This document shows positions 54,594-63,623 of a stretch of 64,000 nucleotides of DNA, piece after piece. Below the pieces are notes generated by a model. That model was not told where the DNA came from, searched no databases, and worked only from the letters and a program-made list of their open reading frames with translations. This DNA comes from Arenibacter certesii DSM 19833. GTDB taxonomy: Bacteria; Bacteroidota; Bacteroidia; Flavobacteriales; Flavobacteriaceae. Location of the stretch: positions 1 through 64,000 of the forward strand of contig NZ_AUCB01000020.1 of assembly GCF_000429545.1 (NCBI RefSeq). The letters are read 5' to 3'. A program made the position numbers and the translations under genes. Positions within the stretch are counted from its first letter, which is position 1, and the number at the start of each line of letters is the position of its first letter.

Positions 54594-57233
54594 TTACGTA
54601 ATTTGTGGCCTATTGGTCTCGCTTCCGGACGCCACTAATGGCATCGTGTGTTTTATATGGGTACCCACAATATTCTTGTTGATATCCCTATCGCCCTTCC
54701 TGAACAAAAATTCATGTTTTACCTTCCAACTGGCACCATCAGCCTCAAATTTTATCAGGCCTACATTAGACGGCCAAACCATACGCCGATGTACTCCTGA
54801 AATAAAATTCTCTTGGCTACGCTGCACAATTTTCTTATATCCTTCTTTTAAGGAAGTGGGGTTGTTGAGAACCACATCTTCCGTAACCAGATCATCTTCA
54901 CGTACCGTTAAGTCTGTCTGCACGGACATCCTATATCTGTAATCGGGAGCCTGATTTACGGTTGCGCCGGTTTGCCATCCTGCCGTAGGTAATACGGCAG
55001 GGTTCTGTCTTAATCTATTTCTATTTCTAATACTGACATCACCTGTAACGGACAATACCTTGTTTATCCAAACCAATTTCTCTAGTTTATCCCCTATTCC
55101 GGTCAGCACCTTTTCGGCAAGTGCCGATCTGTACAAGTGTTCAAAGCCAAAAGACTCATTTTTCAGGGAACTTGCGGTAAGCTGTATCATCCTTGCCTTG
55201 GGAGTAGTGCCACTTCCTTCCCAATAATCTAGGACGGAAGAAAACCCATAATGGACATCTCCGGAAAGGAGGATTACCTTTTCGAGCTTTGCCAATCTTT
55301 GGATCAAATTTTCCAAAGCCTCAAAATTAAATCCCCATGCTTCAAAGTCATAGTCGATCTGCCCTTGCAATACCCCAGGATTGGGCCCGGTAGTAGTTGT
55401 TATTCCCACAACCGAAGCGGCCGCCGGTTGTATTAATTCTTCAAAACTTTGAAGCCCAAAAACTGGGGCTGCCGAGATAACAAAGGAAAAAGGCGCATTC
55501 CCAAAAGGAACTGTTTCCGGTGTCTGTTCTAATAGTGCCTCTTTGGATACTAGTCCGGGCGGACTGTTTAAAGAGGGAAAGTTTCTTCGCGTTCGCGTGT
55601 CCAAAACATAGGTTTTGGTGGGGCCTGTATCCACATTATAATGCCATCTTACCAGATCTTGCGCGGGAATCGTGGCAGCGCCCATCCCCAATAAGTTTTC
55701 AATTGGTGATATAGTATTTTCCCTTAAGGCATCCAGTCCGGAGGTATTGGCGATACTAAAGCAATAATCGGATATTTTTCTGATCAGTTTGGTTCTTGGT
55801 TTAAGCGTGTTGGCGTTTTCCCCCGCCTGTTCAATTGCCACATACTCGTCCGGTACGTTGCCCCAATCTTGGAACACTGCATATGCCATTAGGCCATTTC
55901 GAATTACATCCCTTCCCAAAGGTTTTGAAAAAACTTGATTTTGCCATCTTTTGGAAAGGTTCCAATCGTCAGTCACTTCATGGTCATCAAAAACCATATA
56001 AGTGGGGGTATTGGCCATAACCCTGCTCACTTGGGGTAGACTATCAGCAAATTCTGCCATTTCCTTTAGTTCTCCGATCAATCTATTTTTGATTCCGGTT
56101 TTCCAACTGTTGAATTTTTCGGCAGGCGGACTTTCATTAAATATTTCGTTGAGTTTGTCGTTAAATACAAACTGTGTGGCATTCCCTCGTAGGTTGTCCA
56201 CATCTCTAATGATAGGTATAAGGCCAGAGGTTTCTGGAAGGGAGTCGTCTTGAAGAAATTTATCGGCTACTTGGGCGATTACTGTTTTCACCTTACCACC
56301 CGTTTTCTTAATCTCATCACCTATTTTCTTTATTTCTTTGTAAAAATCAAGGTTCCAAGAGCGAACACTCCAATAATTGAGATACGTACCCGCAAACTCT
56401 TCAAAAGAGATCAGATGACACCTAGAACTTCCACCAGAGGTTAGACCGGCGTACTCTGCCAGAAGATGCTGTCTTAAAAATGGAGGAAAGCTAACACTGT
56501 CTACCTCCACATTTTCTGTAGACGCAGAATTGTTTATCCGTATCTGCACGGTTTCCTGTCCTACCAAGGAACCTCCGTCCTTTAACCCGGCATTAAACAG
56601 CAGCATGCCCGGCACATCATCTGCATAGATTTGGTCTCCGGTAAGGAATAGCTGTTGGGGCCTTTTGAAAGGGTCTACATCCACACCAATCACGCTTTTT
56701 TTAATGATATCGTCTAGATGGGCAAGGGCATCCATCCCATGACCGTGCATTTTTCTACAAGAAGCATGTGCTATAAATAGGTTTGCCGGATCATCGGCTG
56801 GCAATACAAAGGTGGGCAGTTCATCCGGTTTATAACCCAAAGCCTTTTGTGACCGCCCTTCGTGCTCACTATCCTTCAACAATCCATCTGTCCTTAGGTC
56901 CCCTTTGTCCGAAGGGTCATCGGAACTTCTAAAGAGCACATTATAGCTATAGGTTTGGCCTACTTGTAAGGGCAATAGGAGTTCTGCGGTGACCACCGTA
57001 ATCCATAAATTTCTACCAAATTGCACGGTTACCGCTTCTGCGGCCGTTGTAGTATCTAGTTTAACTGCCACTGTAGTCGAAATTTCGGTTGCATCTGCGT
57101 TAACTTTCACATTATCCCCCTGATACACATTTAAGGTTAGCCTATAGTTCCTGGAACAAGCCATCCAAACAGACACTTTCCTCCTTTCTACCCTCCGTAG
57201 AATTGGTCCACAAATAATTTTTGGCATTGACAT
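54594..57233 (-). CDS. PhoD-like metallophosphoesterase, first gene of the giant operon
   Basis: An 879-residue protein whose core (about 150-680) is a PhoD-family phosphodiesterase/phosphatase. FIAHASCRK opens it, FLTGDQIYADD (Asp200, Asp205/206), VFDDHEVTDDW (416-423) and LLSGDVHYG (658-663) carry the metal ligands. The N-terminal ~110 residues form a beta-sandwich as in PhoD proteins. Classical PhoD enzymes are exported by Tat and anchored outside; this one has no signal peptide and no twin-arginine leader, so it is apparently cytoplasmic. The C-terminal ~200 residues have no family match. It is the first gene of the operon, preceded by a hairpin in the leader and a poor -7 element. Its substrate could be a phospholipid, nucleotide or teichoic-type polymer; not known. 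Confidence 0.82.
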   Translation of the reverse strand: MSMPKIICGPILRRVERRKVSVWMACSRNYRLTLNVYQGDNVKVNADATEISTTVAVKLDTTTAAEAVTVQFGRNLWITVVTAELLLPLQVGQTYSYNVLFRSSDDPSDKGDLRTDGLLKDSEHEGRSQKALGYKPDELPTFVLPADDPANLFIAHASCRKMHGHGMDALAHLDDIIKKSVIGVDVDPFKRPQQLFLTGDQIYADDVPGMLLFNAGLKDGGSLVGQETVQIRINNSASTENVEVDSVSFPPFLRQHLLAEYAGLTSGGSSRCHLISFEEFAGTYLNYWSVRSWNLDFYKEIKKIGDEIKKTGGKVKTVIAQVADKFLQDDSLPETSGLIPIIRDVDNLRGNATQFVFNDKLNEIFNESPPAEKFNSWKTGIKNRLIGELKEMAEFADSLPQVSRVMANTPTYMVFDDHEVTDDWNLSKRWQNQVFSKPLGRDVIRNGLMAYAVFQDWGNVPDEYVAIEQAGENANTLKPRTKLIRKISDYCFSIANTSGLDALRENTISPIENLLGMGAATIPAQDLVRWHYNVDTGPTKTYVLDTRTRRNFPSLNSPPGLVSKEALLEQTPETVPFGNAPFSFVISAAPVFGLQSFEELIQPAAASVVGITTTTGPNPGVLQGQIDYDFEAWGFNFEALENLIQRLAKLEKVILLSGDVHYGFSSVLDYWEGSGTTPKARMIQLTASSLKNESFGFEHLYRSALAEKVLTGIGDKLEKLVWINKVLSVTGDVSIRNRNRLRQNPAVLPTAGWQTGATVNQAPDYRYRMSVQTDLTVREDDLVTEDVVLNNPTSLKEGYKKIVQRSQENFISGVHRRMVWPSNVGLIKFEADGASWKVKHEFLFRKGDRDINKNIVGTHIKHTMPLVASGSETNRPQIT

Positions 57234-57834
57234 AGAGGTTCCGTATTAAATGAATTAATATGGGAGCAGACCCCATCGGTCTGCGACCAAATATTAAAGT
57301 TAATTCTACTGTTCCAATGAAACAGTGGGTAAGCATTGGGGGAATATTAATTAACCGGTAAAAGTTAATATGAACAAATGGGAGGATTTGGCCCTAGTTG
57401 CGAAAAACTACAAAACCTTCAATAAACACCATAAATATCAGAATATAAACGGTTAAAATCAATCCCCATTTTTAGGGGTTTTTAGATTGAAACACTACTT
57501 TGCTAAGCCTTGAAGGTTTTCCTAAAAATATCCATTACCTGGATTTTTTTGGAATACCCCTATTTTCCGTAGTTTTAGATTTCATCCAAGAATATCATGA
57601 ACAGTTTCATTTGAACGGTTGTCTATGCCTCAGGGGTGAATATTTTAGAACCACTTGGGATATAAAAATACTTCGTTCGTTATTTTATGGATAACTTTCG
57701 CCAAATGCGATTGGTTTATGACTGGCTCAAACACAGGAAATCTAATTTATTCTCGTATCTATTCCGTGTACAATTAGATTAGCAGACCATTATTTTAAAT
57801 AATTGCACAACTGGACAAAAGAAGTTTTTTTGTG
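57234..57834. other. Leader and promoter region of the giant operon
   Basis: About 600 bases between the muramidase and the PhoD-like gene. It contains the leader hairpin at 57266-57284 and a -7-like element (AATATTTG on the minus strand, 57288-57295). No other RNA or gene was seen. Confidence 0.4.
57266..57284 (-). promoter_or_regulatory. Hairpin in the operon's 5' leader
   Basis: A perfect 7-bp stem (GCAGACC/GGTCTGC) with a 5-base loop lies 33-51 bases before the PhoD-like start and directly after the possible -7 element. It would form the 5' end of the mRNA, a position where such stems protect long transcripts. Confidence 0.35.
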
Positions 57835-58677
57835 CTATTGGTTACGGTATCGTTCATAAGCTGCTCTTAATTTAGCATCATATTTATTCTGCTTGTACCC
57901 CGGCCCATTATAGCCATGGGCAAAATTGGCCCAATTCTTTTCTTTTAACCAATTGGTCAACGTTTTGCCCCTAAAACGGTTTAGGGATATAAATTTCCCA
58001 AAGGCGACTAATTGTTCTCGTTCGTGCTCTTGCATCTTTAAGACAAATTCGTTTATTGAGGCATAGCCCAAGTTTTCATAATGGTATCCCATAATTTGAA
58101 AGGCTCCCCAAGAAGCCGAGCTGTATGCCGCATCGGCTACCTCAGGAAGGTCTGATATTTCAATAGCTTTTTGCAATCGGGAATATTCCCCAGAACCACC
58201 CTTGTAATATTTTCTTGTCCATTTTTCGTACAACACCTCTTTTGTTTTATCATTATAGAAATCTTGGGCGTTAAGACCCCGTTTTTTCAACTCCCGCCAA
58301 AACACGTGACCCTCAAATAAAATGACTGCTCTTCCGTCTACCAAAAAACCCTTTCCTCTGCTCTCTACCGAGTTCACGGCCTTGACCGCAGGGAGTTCTA
58401 GACCGTAATGATCTGCAAAATCTTGAAGATCTTGTTCTGACAATAACTTGGAGTTAAAGTTGGTGAACAGGTTTTTCTTTTCTACCAATTTGGCCCAGGT
58501 TTTTAACCCAACCATACCATCAACAACCAGTTCGTTTTCCTTCTGGAATTCCAAAATAGCTAGATGGGTATCCCTACCAAAAAACTGGGAGACATAAACC
58601 TCATACCCCAAGATGTTTAAAACTTCCTCGAGGAGAAATACTTCAGGGCCGCGGGAACGATATTTTAGTGTTTTCAT
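57835..58677 (-). CDS. N-acetylmuramidase with peptidoglycan-binding domain
   Basis: A peptidoglycan hydrolase. Residues ~5-65 are a PG_binding_1 domain (LEEVLNILGYEV, VDGMVGLKTWAKL). Residues ~85-278 are an N-acetylmuramidase (DUF3380) domain with the likely catalytic Glu105 in AVNSVESRGKGF, ILFEGHVFWREL, SSASWGAFQIMGYHY and ANFAHGYNGPGY. This family was first described in phage endolysins. There is no signal peptide, so without a holin-type or lysis event it would stay in the cytoplasm. It is on the same strand as, and 600 bases upstream of, the giant operon. Confidence 0.85.
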   Translation of the reverse strand: MKTLKYRSRGPEVFLLEEVLNILGYEVYVSQFFGRDTHLAILEFQKENELVVDGMVGLKTWAKLVEKKNLFTNFNSKLLSEQDLQDFADHYGLELPAVKAVNSVESRGKGFLVDGRAVILFEGHVFWRELKKRGLNAQDFYNDKTKEVLYEKWTRKYYKGGSGEYSRLQKAIEISDLPEVADAAYSSASWGAFQIMGYHYENLGYASINEFVLKMQEHEREQLVAFGKFISLNRFRGKTLTNWLKEKNWANFAHGYNGPGYKQNKYDAKLRAAYERYRNQ

Positions 58678-59865
58678 TTGGTCTTTGTTTTAAGGGGGGA
58701 CGTTATATAATTTGATTTTGGGAAAAGAGTATTAGGTGATGATTTTTTAATGACTCATGACGTTCACTATGAACTTGATATTTGTTCTCCATAATTGGCA
58801 TGCAGTATTAGCAATAATTGGTGATAACATTTAAATTTTAAAGGGAGATCCCGGATATTTAATGCCCTATCACAATATAAATACCTTTAACAACACATTG
58901 AAAAATCCTGAATTAGTTTCAATGAGTGTCATCACCTAGCCTTATAATTTCAAATAATTCCTCTAAACCAGATTTACAACGGTAGGCATTCTAACGGAAA
59001 CTGTTTTTGCTCCCGCCTACCTTGCGGCGGCTATTGCCCATTGTTCATAGGCTGCATGCACCAACCAGCTACGTTCAGAGTTCACAATTACTCCTCTCGT
59101 GATAACCAGTTCCCTCTCTTCCAGAATTACATTTACTGCTCCAAATTCTACTCCTTCTATCCCAATAGTTCCAACTTCAGTGGTACCATCCCTTAACAAT
59201 CTTGTGAAAAATCTGGAAAGTCGGGATGTAGCCCTGCCCTACAAGTCCAGGCGAAACTGCTAATGCACCGCGAATTACAGAAGCTCCGGCACTTGTTCCA
59301 TCTGAAGGAAGTAAATTAACAAGGATGTCAATAATTTCTAACCGCTCCAATACTTCTACCATTCCTGAAGCCACAACATCCCTATTTCTGGAATATTCCC
59401 CTTGCATGGCGTAAAACCCCAGAAAAATGCGGAGCGGGCAATTGTTTCTTTATTGATGAGATTATTTACCTTATCTTCTTCAAGATAGTTCGTGATCTTT
59501 AGTTAGTCGTTGATAGACCTAGTTAGAAACTTAAGGGTCAAATGTTTCATATATGGGTACATTATATTCTATTAAAAACCTGTGGGGAATAGGGGGCAAG
59601 TTAGAATCAAGGGCAAAGGAAAATTTTTTATAAATCTTCTTTTTGTTTTTTCTGAAGATGTAATAATACTACAAATAATAATCAATACTCTAGGTCCCAT
59701 CTCTCTGGAAGGGAGAAATTGACTTATCCTATGCAAAAAAAGGGACGATTACGCAATGAACCCCTTATTTTACTATGTAATATTTTAAGATAAGCTTATA
59801 AAACAATCCCCATTTTCAGGGATATTAGTATTTTTTATAATAGGACCAGGGGGTTGCTCCTATGG
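58678..59865. other. Gene-poor stretch with a frameshifted remnant
   Basis: Nearly 1.2 kb without an intact gene. It contains a decayed gene (see 59017-59407) and otherwise AT-rich sequence with no recognised RNA. Confidence 0.4.
59017..59407 (-). pseudogene. Frameshifted gene remnant of unknown family
   Basis: Two minus-strand frames read as one protein broken by a single extra base near 59225. The first part is MQGEYSRNRDVVASG, then MVEVLERLEIIDILVNLLPS and GALAVSPGLVGQGYIP. The second continues as RFFTRLLRDGTTEVGTIGIE, ELVITRGVIVNSERSWLVHA and ends at TAG after AIAAAR. Amino-acid composition and codon use look coding in both parts, and the first frame stays open for about 15 codons upstream of its ATG. 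I do not recognise the family. It could also be chance, as no ribosome-binding site or conserved motif supports it. Confidence 0.4.
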
Positions 59866-60555
59866 TCAGATAAATGCGGCAGCTTTTTTAATTAAGTGTG
59901 CTGTATTTTTTACCTGAAACTTTTCGATTAGATTTTTACGATGTGATACCACGGTATGATTACTTATAAAGAGCATATCCGCAATTTCTTTGGAGGAAAA
60001 GCCATTAGCTATATGCTCTAGTACCTCTTGTTCCCTTCCTGAAATTTGAAGGCAATTATTGTTGGGAAAAGAAATGTCGTTTAGGCTTTGTGGAACTTGA
60101 AAACATTCTTCGACCTGTTCCTTAACCGAAACATCGTATATATAATTAACAGCTATTCTCTGAAATTCCATTTGATGTAAATAAATTTCATGCTTTACAC
60201 AAATTCGTTTTCCCTCCAAAGTGGCAATATGATATTTTAGTATAAGGGGAGATTGGCTATTGTTAGCAACAAAAAAGTTGTTAAGAAGCTCCATCACATA
60301 CATTACTTCATCTAAATCGATCTTTGAAAACCAAAAGCTCCAACCTTCACTCCATAATTTGGGAAGATTATTCGCTAGAATATTTTTACATCCCTGGTTA
60401 CAATAAAGAAATTGAGCTTTTTCAATAAGATAAATACCCACCATCAAATTTTTAGAACGCTCACAAACCGCTACAATTTTTGCAATCCTTGTTAGCAATA
60501 CCTTTTCACAAATGATATTGGGATTAAGACAATCGTTTATTTCCGTTACCTTCAT
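59866..60555 (-). CDS. LuxR-family transcription regulator
   Basis: A 229-residue regulator. The N-terminal ~150 residues look like a PAS-type sensor (KNLMVGIYLIEKAQFLYCNQG, VNYIYDVSVKEQ), and the C-terminal ~60 residues are a LuxR/GerE helix-turn-helix: SGREQEVLEHIANGFSSKEI, then ADMLFISNHTVVSHRKNL, IEKFQVKNTAHLI. PAS-LuxR proteins of this type in Flavobacteria respond to unknown internal signals. It is the only regulator in the accessory right half, so it is a candidate controller of the nearby TIR/CsgG-like unit or the muramidase, but no binding site could be identified. Confidence 0.85.
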   Translation of the reverse strand: MKVTEINDCLNPNIICEKVLLTRIAKIVAVCERSKNLMVGIYLIEKAQFLYCNQGCKNILANNLPKLWSEGWSFWFSKIDLDEVMYVMELLNNFFVANNSQSPLILKYHIATLEGKRICVKHEIYLHQMEFQRIAVNYIYDVSVKEQVEECFQVPQSLNDISFPNNNCLQISGREQEVLEHIANGFSSKEIADMLFISNHTVVSHRKNLIEKFQVKNTAHLIKKAAAFI

Positions 60556-60893
60556 TTTTCTGGGGCGTTTATCTGAAGTTAATCAACATTTATTGTTCTG
60601 TAGTATTCAATTGTGTGTATGGTTATTTTTTTTGTATAAATGAACTCATATATTGATTTATCTACTTTCATTTTTACGGTATAATATCTTACAAGGGTTG
60701 GAAATCAGTTTTCTGTGTTACATCAACTATTCTATGTAGAGGTAAACCAACAACGCTCCCAATAAAATTTCACTTTTCTCAAAATGAAAGAATGGTAAAC
60801 ATCCAGCTTTTTCTTGTTTATTTGAAGTAACACTTTTGAACATATATCGTTTAAGGACCTTAACTTTTGTCTTCCATATAAAATGCTAACGTT
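60556..60893. other. Intergenic stretch upstream of the LuxR gene
   Basis: About 340 bases containing presumably the LuxR promoter. No clear -7 element, hairpin or operator was recognised. Confidence 0.35.
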
Positions 60894-61307
60894 TTATCGT
60901 ACCAAAACAATAGACCCTTCGGACGAAGTTAAATTGATACGATTAATGAAATGGTTGGTCTCACTAATGGGTGTCATTTTACCTTTATATTTGACTTTTA
61001 CATTGTTTGCTCTGGTAATGGTAAATTCAATATCAAGACCATTAAAGCTTCCGCTTAAGGGGTTACCATCCAATGCCGAATTGTTATCATGCTCCTCTCT
61101 CCCATTAAACACACCTGACGGCACATTTTTATTGGCATCATTGGGCTGAAGATCCATTCGGTATTCATCATTAGTTCCCTCTACAGGCCATGTAGCATTA
61201 AATCCGGGAATAAATACAGTTCCACCACCATCGCTTGAGCTACAGCCTACACATGCGAATATAATGATAGCTATAACCATAATTTTAAATAAACTAAGAG
61301 TTTTCAT
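60894..61307 (-). CDS. Small lipoprotein, last gene of the TIR unit
   Basis: A 137-residue lipoprotein: hydrophobic FKIMVIAIIIFACVGC (lipid Cys near 22) followed by SSSDGGG. The mature part is beta-rich (FNATWPVEGTNDEYRMDL, LSGSFNGLDIEFTITR) and small; it could form one beta-barrel or sandwich. No family is recognised. It starts 41 bases downstream of the CsgG-like gene and likely belongs to the same transcript. Confidence 0.7.
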   Translation of the reverse strand: MKTLSLFKIMVIAIIIFACVGCSSSDGGGTVFIPGFNATWPVEGTNDEYRMDLQPNDANKNVPSGVFNGREEHDNNSALDGNPLSGSFNGLDIEFTITRANNVKVKYKGKMTPISETNHFINRINLTSSEGSIVLVR

Positions 61308-61348
61308 ATCTGTTGGATTTAAATTATTAATACATATTATCTTCTAAA

Positions 61349-62362
61349 TTATTCACTTATTTCTACCCTAAGATGGGACAGAAACGGATTTATTTTTCCG
61401 TGCATAATATCAATTTGCCTCTCAAGGTCATCGGTAGTTGTTTTAACACTCTTAAGGATATCGTTCCTTATTTTTTGCTTTTCTTTCTTACCCCCAGTGC
61501 TTTCGCCATACTCCCAAATCGCCAATCTAACCTTGTCCAATTTAAGAATGTAGGTTACGTGTATATCATCTAGAATTCCTTTGAAAATAGCTTCTAGCTC
61601 TTGGCCCCTTGGCTCTTCCCAATATTTTATAAAACCTAAGTGATATTTGGCCCTATTGGCCGTAAGGGTATCAAACACATCATTATAGGCAAATATGGTC
61701 TTCCCCAGTTCTTCAAAGTAATTTTTATCGTCGAAGGCGAATCTGGAAATATCCTGAAATCTATTTTGAACATCCTTCACGCGAACCATATAGGTTGCCA
61801 ACACCCCTGAAATTAAATCGTATTGTCTTTTTTTTGCAGCCAAAAGTTCTTTTGCGTGAACAAGATCCACTAAATCTTTCATGAATTTTTTTCGGGTCTG
61901 GTTATCCCGTATTAGCCCCCTGCCTATCAGGATACTCCCTTTTCTCAATATCACTTCGTTTAAACTTTGGAACGTTACCGTAACCTCGTAGACACCGCTA
62001 TCAATATCATCTTTAACCTCCCCAAAAATGACCACTCCTGCCCTATTGGCTTCCAGACTATCTTTTGAAGCAATAGGTATTTTTTTGACATCCGAAATTT
62101 CCTTTCCTAAGTTTTGATGGGCCAGCACCCTATTAAAACGCCTTCGTTCTAACACCGTATAAAGTCCTGAATTGATGAGTTCAGTTTCAAAATCGTTGGT
62201 CAACATCGTTGCGATAGGCTTTAAGGCCACGTCGGAAACGCTAAAATCCCAGACGTAAACTATGGAATCATTTATGTTTAATGGGGGCACTATAGCCTGC
62301 GCCTTATTAGACAAAGCAATTATTAGAAATCCCGTAAAAAACACCAAGACTATATGCTTCAT
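61349..62362 (-). CDS. CsgG/FlgO-like exported protein
   Basis: An exported protein of 337 residues. The start at 62362 (MKHIVLVFFTGFLIIALSNKAQA) gives a good signal peptide; an ATG at 62437 would add 25 residues of unlikely leader. The mature N-terminal ~150 residues match the CsgG/FlgO/TolB-N fold: VYVWDFSVSD, MLTNDFETELINSGLYTVLE, RRRFNRVL, GVVIFGEVKDD, YEVTVTFQSL. The rest (about 165-337) is helical, perhaps a coiled coil. Unlike CsgG there is no lipid-anchoring Cys, so it is likely periplasmic. It follows the TIR gene, and the pairing of an extracytoplasmic CsgG-like domain with a membrane TIR protein suggests a shared sensing role. Confidence 0.72.
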   Translation of the reverse strand: MKHIVLVFFTGFLIIALSNKAQAIVPPLNINDSIVYVWDFSVSDVALKPIATMLTNDFETELINSGLYTVLERRRFNRVLAHQNLGKEISDVKKIPIASKDSLEANRAGVVIFGEVKDDIDSGVYEVTVTFQSLNEVILRKGSILIGRGLIRDNQTRKKFMKDLVDLVHAKELLAAKKRQYDLISGVLATYMVRVKDVQNRFQDISRFAFDDKNYFEELGKTIFAYNDVFDTLTANRAKYHLGFIKYWEEPRGQELEAIFKGILDDIHVTYILKLDKVRLAIWEYGESTGGKKEKQKIRNDILKSVKTTTDDLERQIDIMHGKINPFLSHLRVEISE

Positions 62363-62492
62363 TCTATATGGTTTATAGTTCGCAGTTGTACTGCCAACAA
62401 TCGTCAAGATGCCCATATAATGGGAATCTTTGCACAATTGGAATACTTACTAGTGGGGGAACTGGACTATTATGCAAATACAATTGACCAAT

Positions 62493-63623
62493 CTAGTTAC
62501 ACAAGGTTAACTGAACATTGTCTTTATTAATCAGTATATCTGTAGCGCATTTATCTAAACCATCATTTATTTCGAAATGATGACTTTTTGCTTTCTTAGT
62601 TATCCTTACCGTTATGGATATTAGGCCTCTATCGATTATTTCGGCCCTTTTCCCATCTACTAAAACGGTCGCCTGCGCCATGGTGGAGGGGACGATTAAT
62701 TTTACATCATACTTAATATTGGATACCGGAACCTCCTCTTTGTCATCTGACACCACTTCTTTATATAATATCGTCTCCGGATTTTCAGCCTCTAAATCCG
62801 AAAGTGAATCAGTTTTTTCACCCTTTACAATTGTACTGTCTAACGGAATCTCCTTTTCATTTCCCGGACCCCATTTGGTTATCGTCTGAAAGGCAGCCAC
62901 CACTACCAAAAGAAATGCAATCAACAGAGCAATTCGTTTAAATATCTTGGTTTTATCTTTTTTTTTGTCCTTTAGACTAGAGCGGTCAACCTCTGCTGGC
63001 ACTGCATCCCCTACAACTTCCTTCTTGTTTTGATTTTCATCATGCACGTCCGACTTCACTTTAACTTCTACGAGTTCATAAAGTTGTTTAAAGTCCGATT
63101 TAATGTGTCGGTCGGTATTAAGGGTATTTATATCCTTTAGGATATGCGTAAGTCGTGCTATATTACCTCTTATCGCTGTATACAGATTAAGATCGTCCGT
63201 AACCCCCTGAATATTGGAAAGTTCCTTTAATTCCTTAATCTTATTATTCAGGTTTTCGGTCTCATTTTCCCAGTATTTCAACAAATCTAGTCGATCTACT
63301 GCTTTTGCAATTTTGACCTCATCCAATACCACAGGAAAAATACGCTCATAAAAATCACGGTTCTCAAAAATCTGCAGCAACTCGAACATGCAATTCTCGG
63401 ATCTCAGATATTTGTTGCTAATGATAAGGATGACATACTTTCCCCGTCCGATCTGCTCCATAAAATCTTTGATCCTACCCTTGTAGCCCAAATCATTCTT
63501 ATCACGAATAATCCGTAAGCCTCTCTTTTGAAATTCCTTTTCTACTGCCTCAGCAATTGCTTCACTTTCAGAACCCCAAGCGTATGATATATAAATGGAC
63601 GGCACATAACTACTTTTCTGCAT
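62493..63623 (-). CDS. Membrane-anchored TIR-domain protein
   Basis: A 376-residue protein. Residues ~8-120 are a TIR domain: SIYISYAWGSESEAIA, IIRDKNDLGYKGRIKDFMEQ, IGRGKYVILIISNKYLRSEN and CMFELLQIF, with Glu81 at the place of the catalytic Glu of NAD-cleaving TIR domains. A charged linker (about 125-228) leads to a transmembrane segment (231-246). The C-terminal ~90 residues (VKLIVPSTMAQATVLVDGKR) look like a small beta domain of PEGA type and lie outside the cytoplasm. So an outside-facing sensor domain could control a cytoplasmic NADase. It is the first gene of a unit with the CsgG-like protein and the lipoprotein. Confidence 0.85.
   Translation of the reverse strand: MQKSSYVPSIYISYAWGSESEAIAEAVEKEFQKRGLRIIRDKNDLGYKGRIKDFMEQIGRGKYVILIISNKYLRSENCMFELLQIFENRDFYERIFPVVLDEVKIAKAVDRLDLLKYWENETENLNNKIKELKELSNIQGVTDDLNLYTAIRGNIARLTHILKDINTLNTDRHIKSDFKQLYELVEVKVKSDVHDENQNKKEVVGDAVPAEVDRSSLKDKKKDKTKIFKRIALLIAFLLVVVAAFQTITKWGPGNEKEIPLDSTIVKGEKTDSLSDLEAENPETILYKEVVSDDKEEVPVSNIKYDVKLIVPSTMAQATVLVDGKRAEIIDRGLISITVRITKKAKSHHFEINDGLDKCATDILINKDNVQLTLCN

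Noticed and set aside
32185-58677. The whole block as an extracellular contractile injection system or prophage
   Set aside because: No sheath, tube, baseplate, spike, tail-fibre, portal, terminase or integrase protein is present; only the cell-wall enzymes are phage-like.
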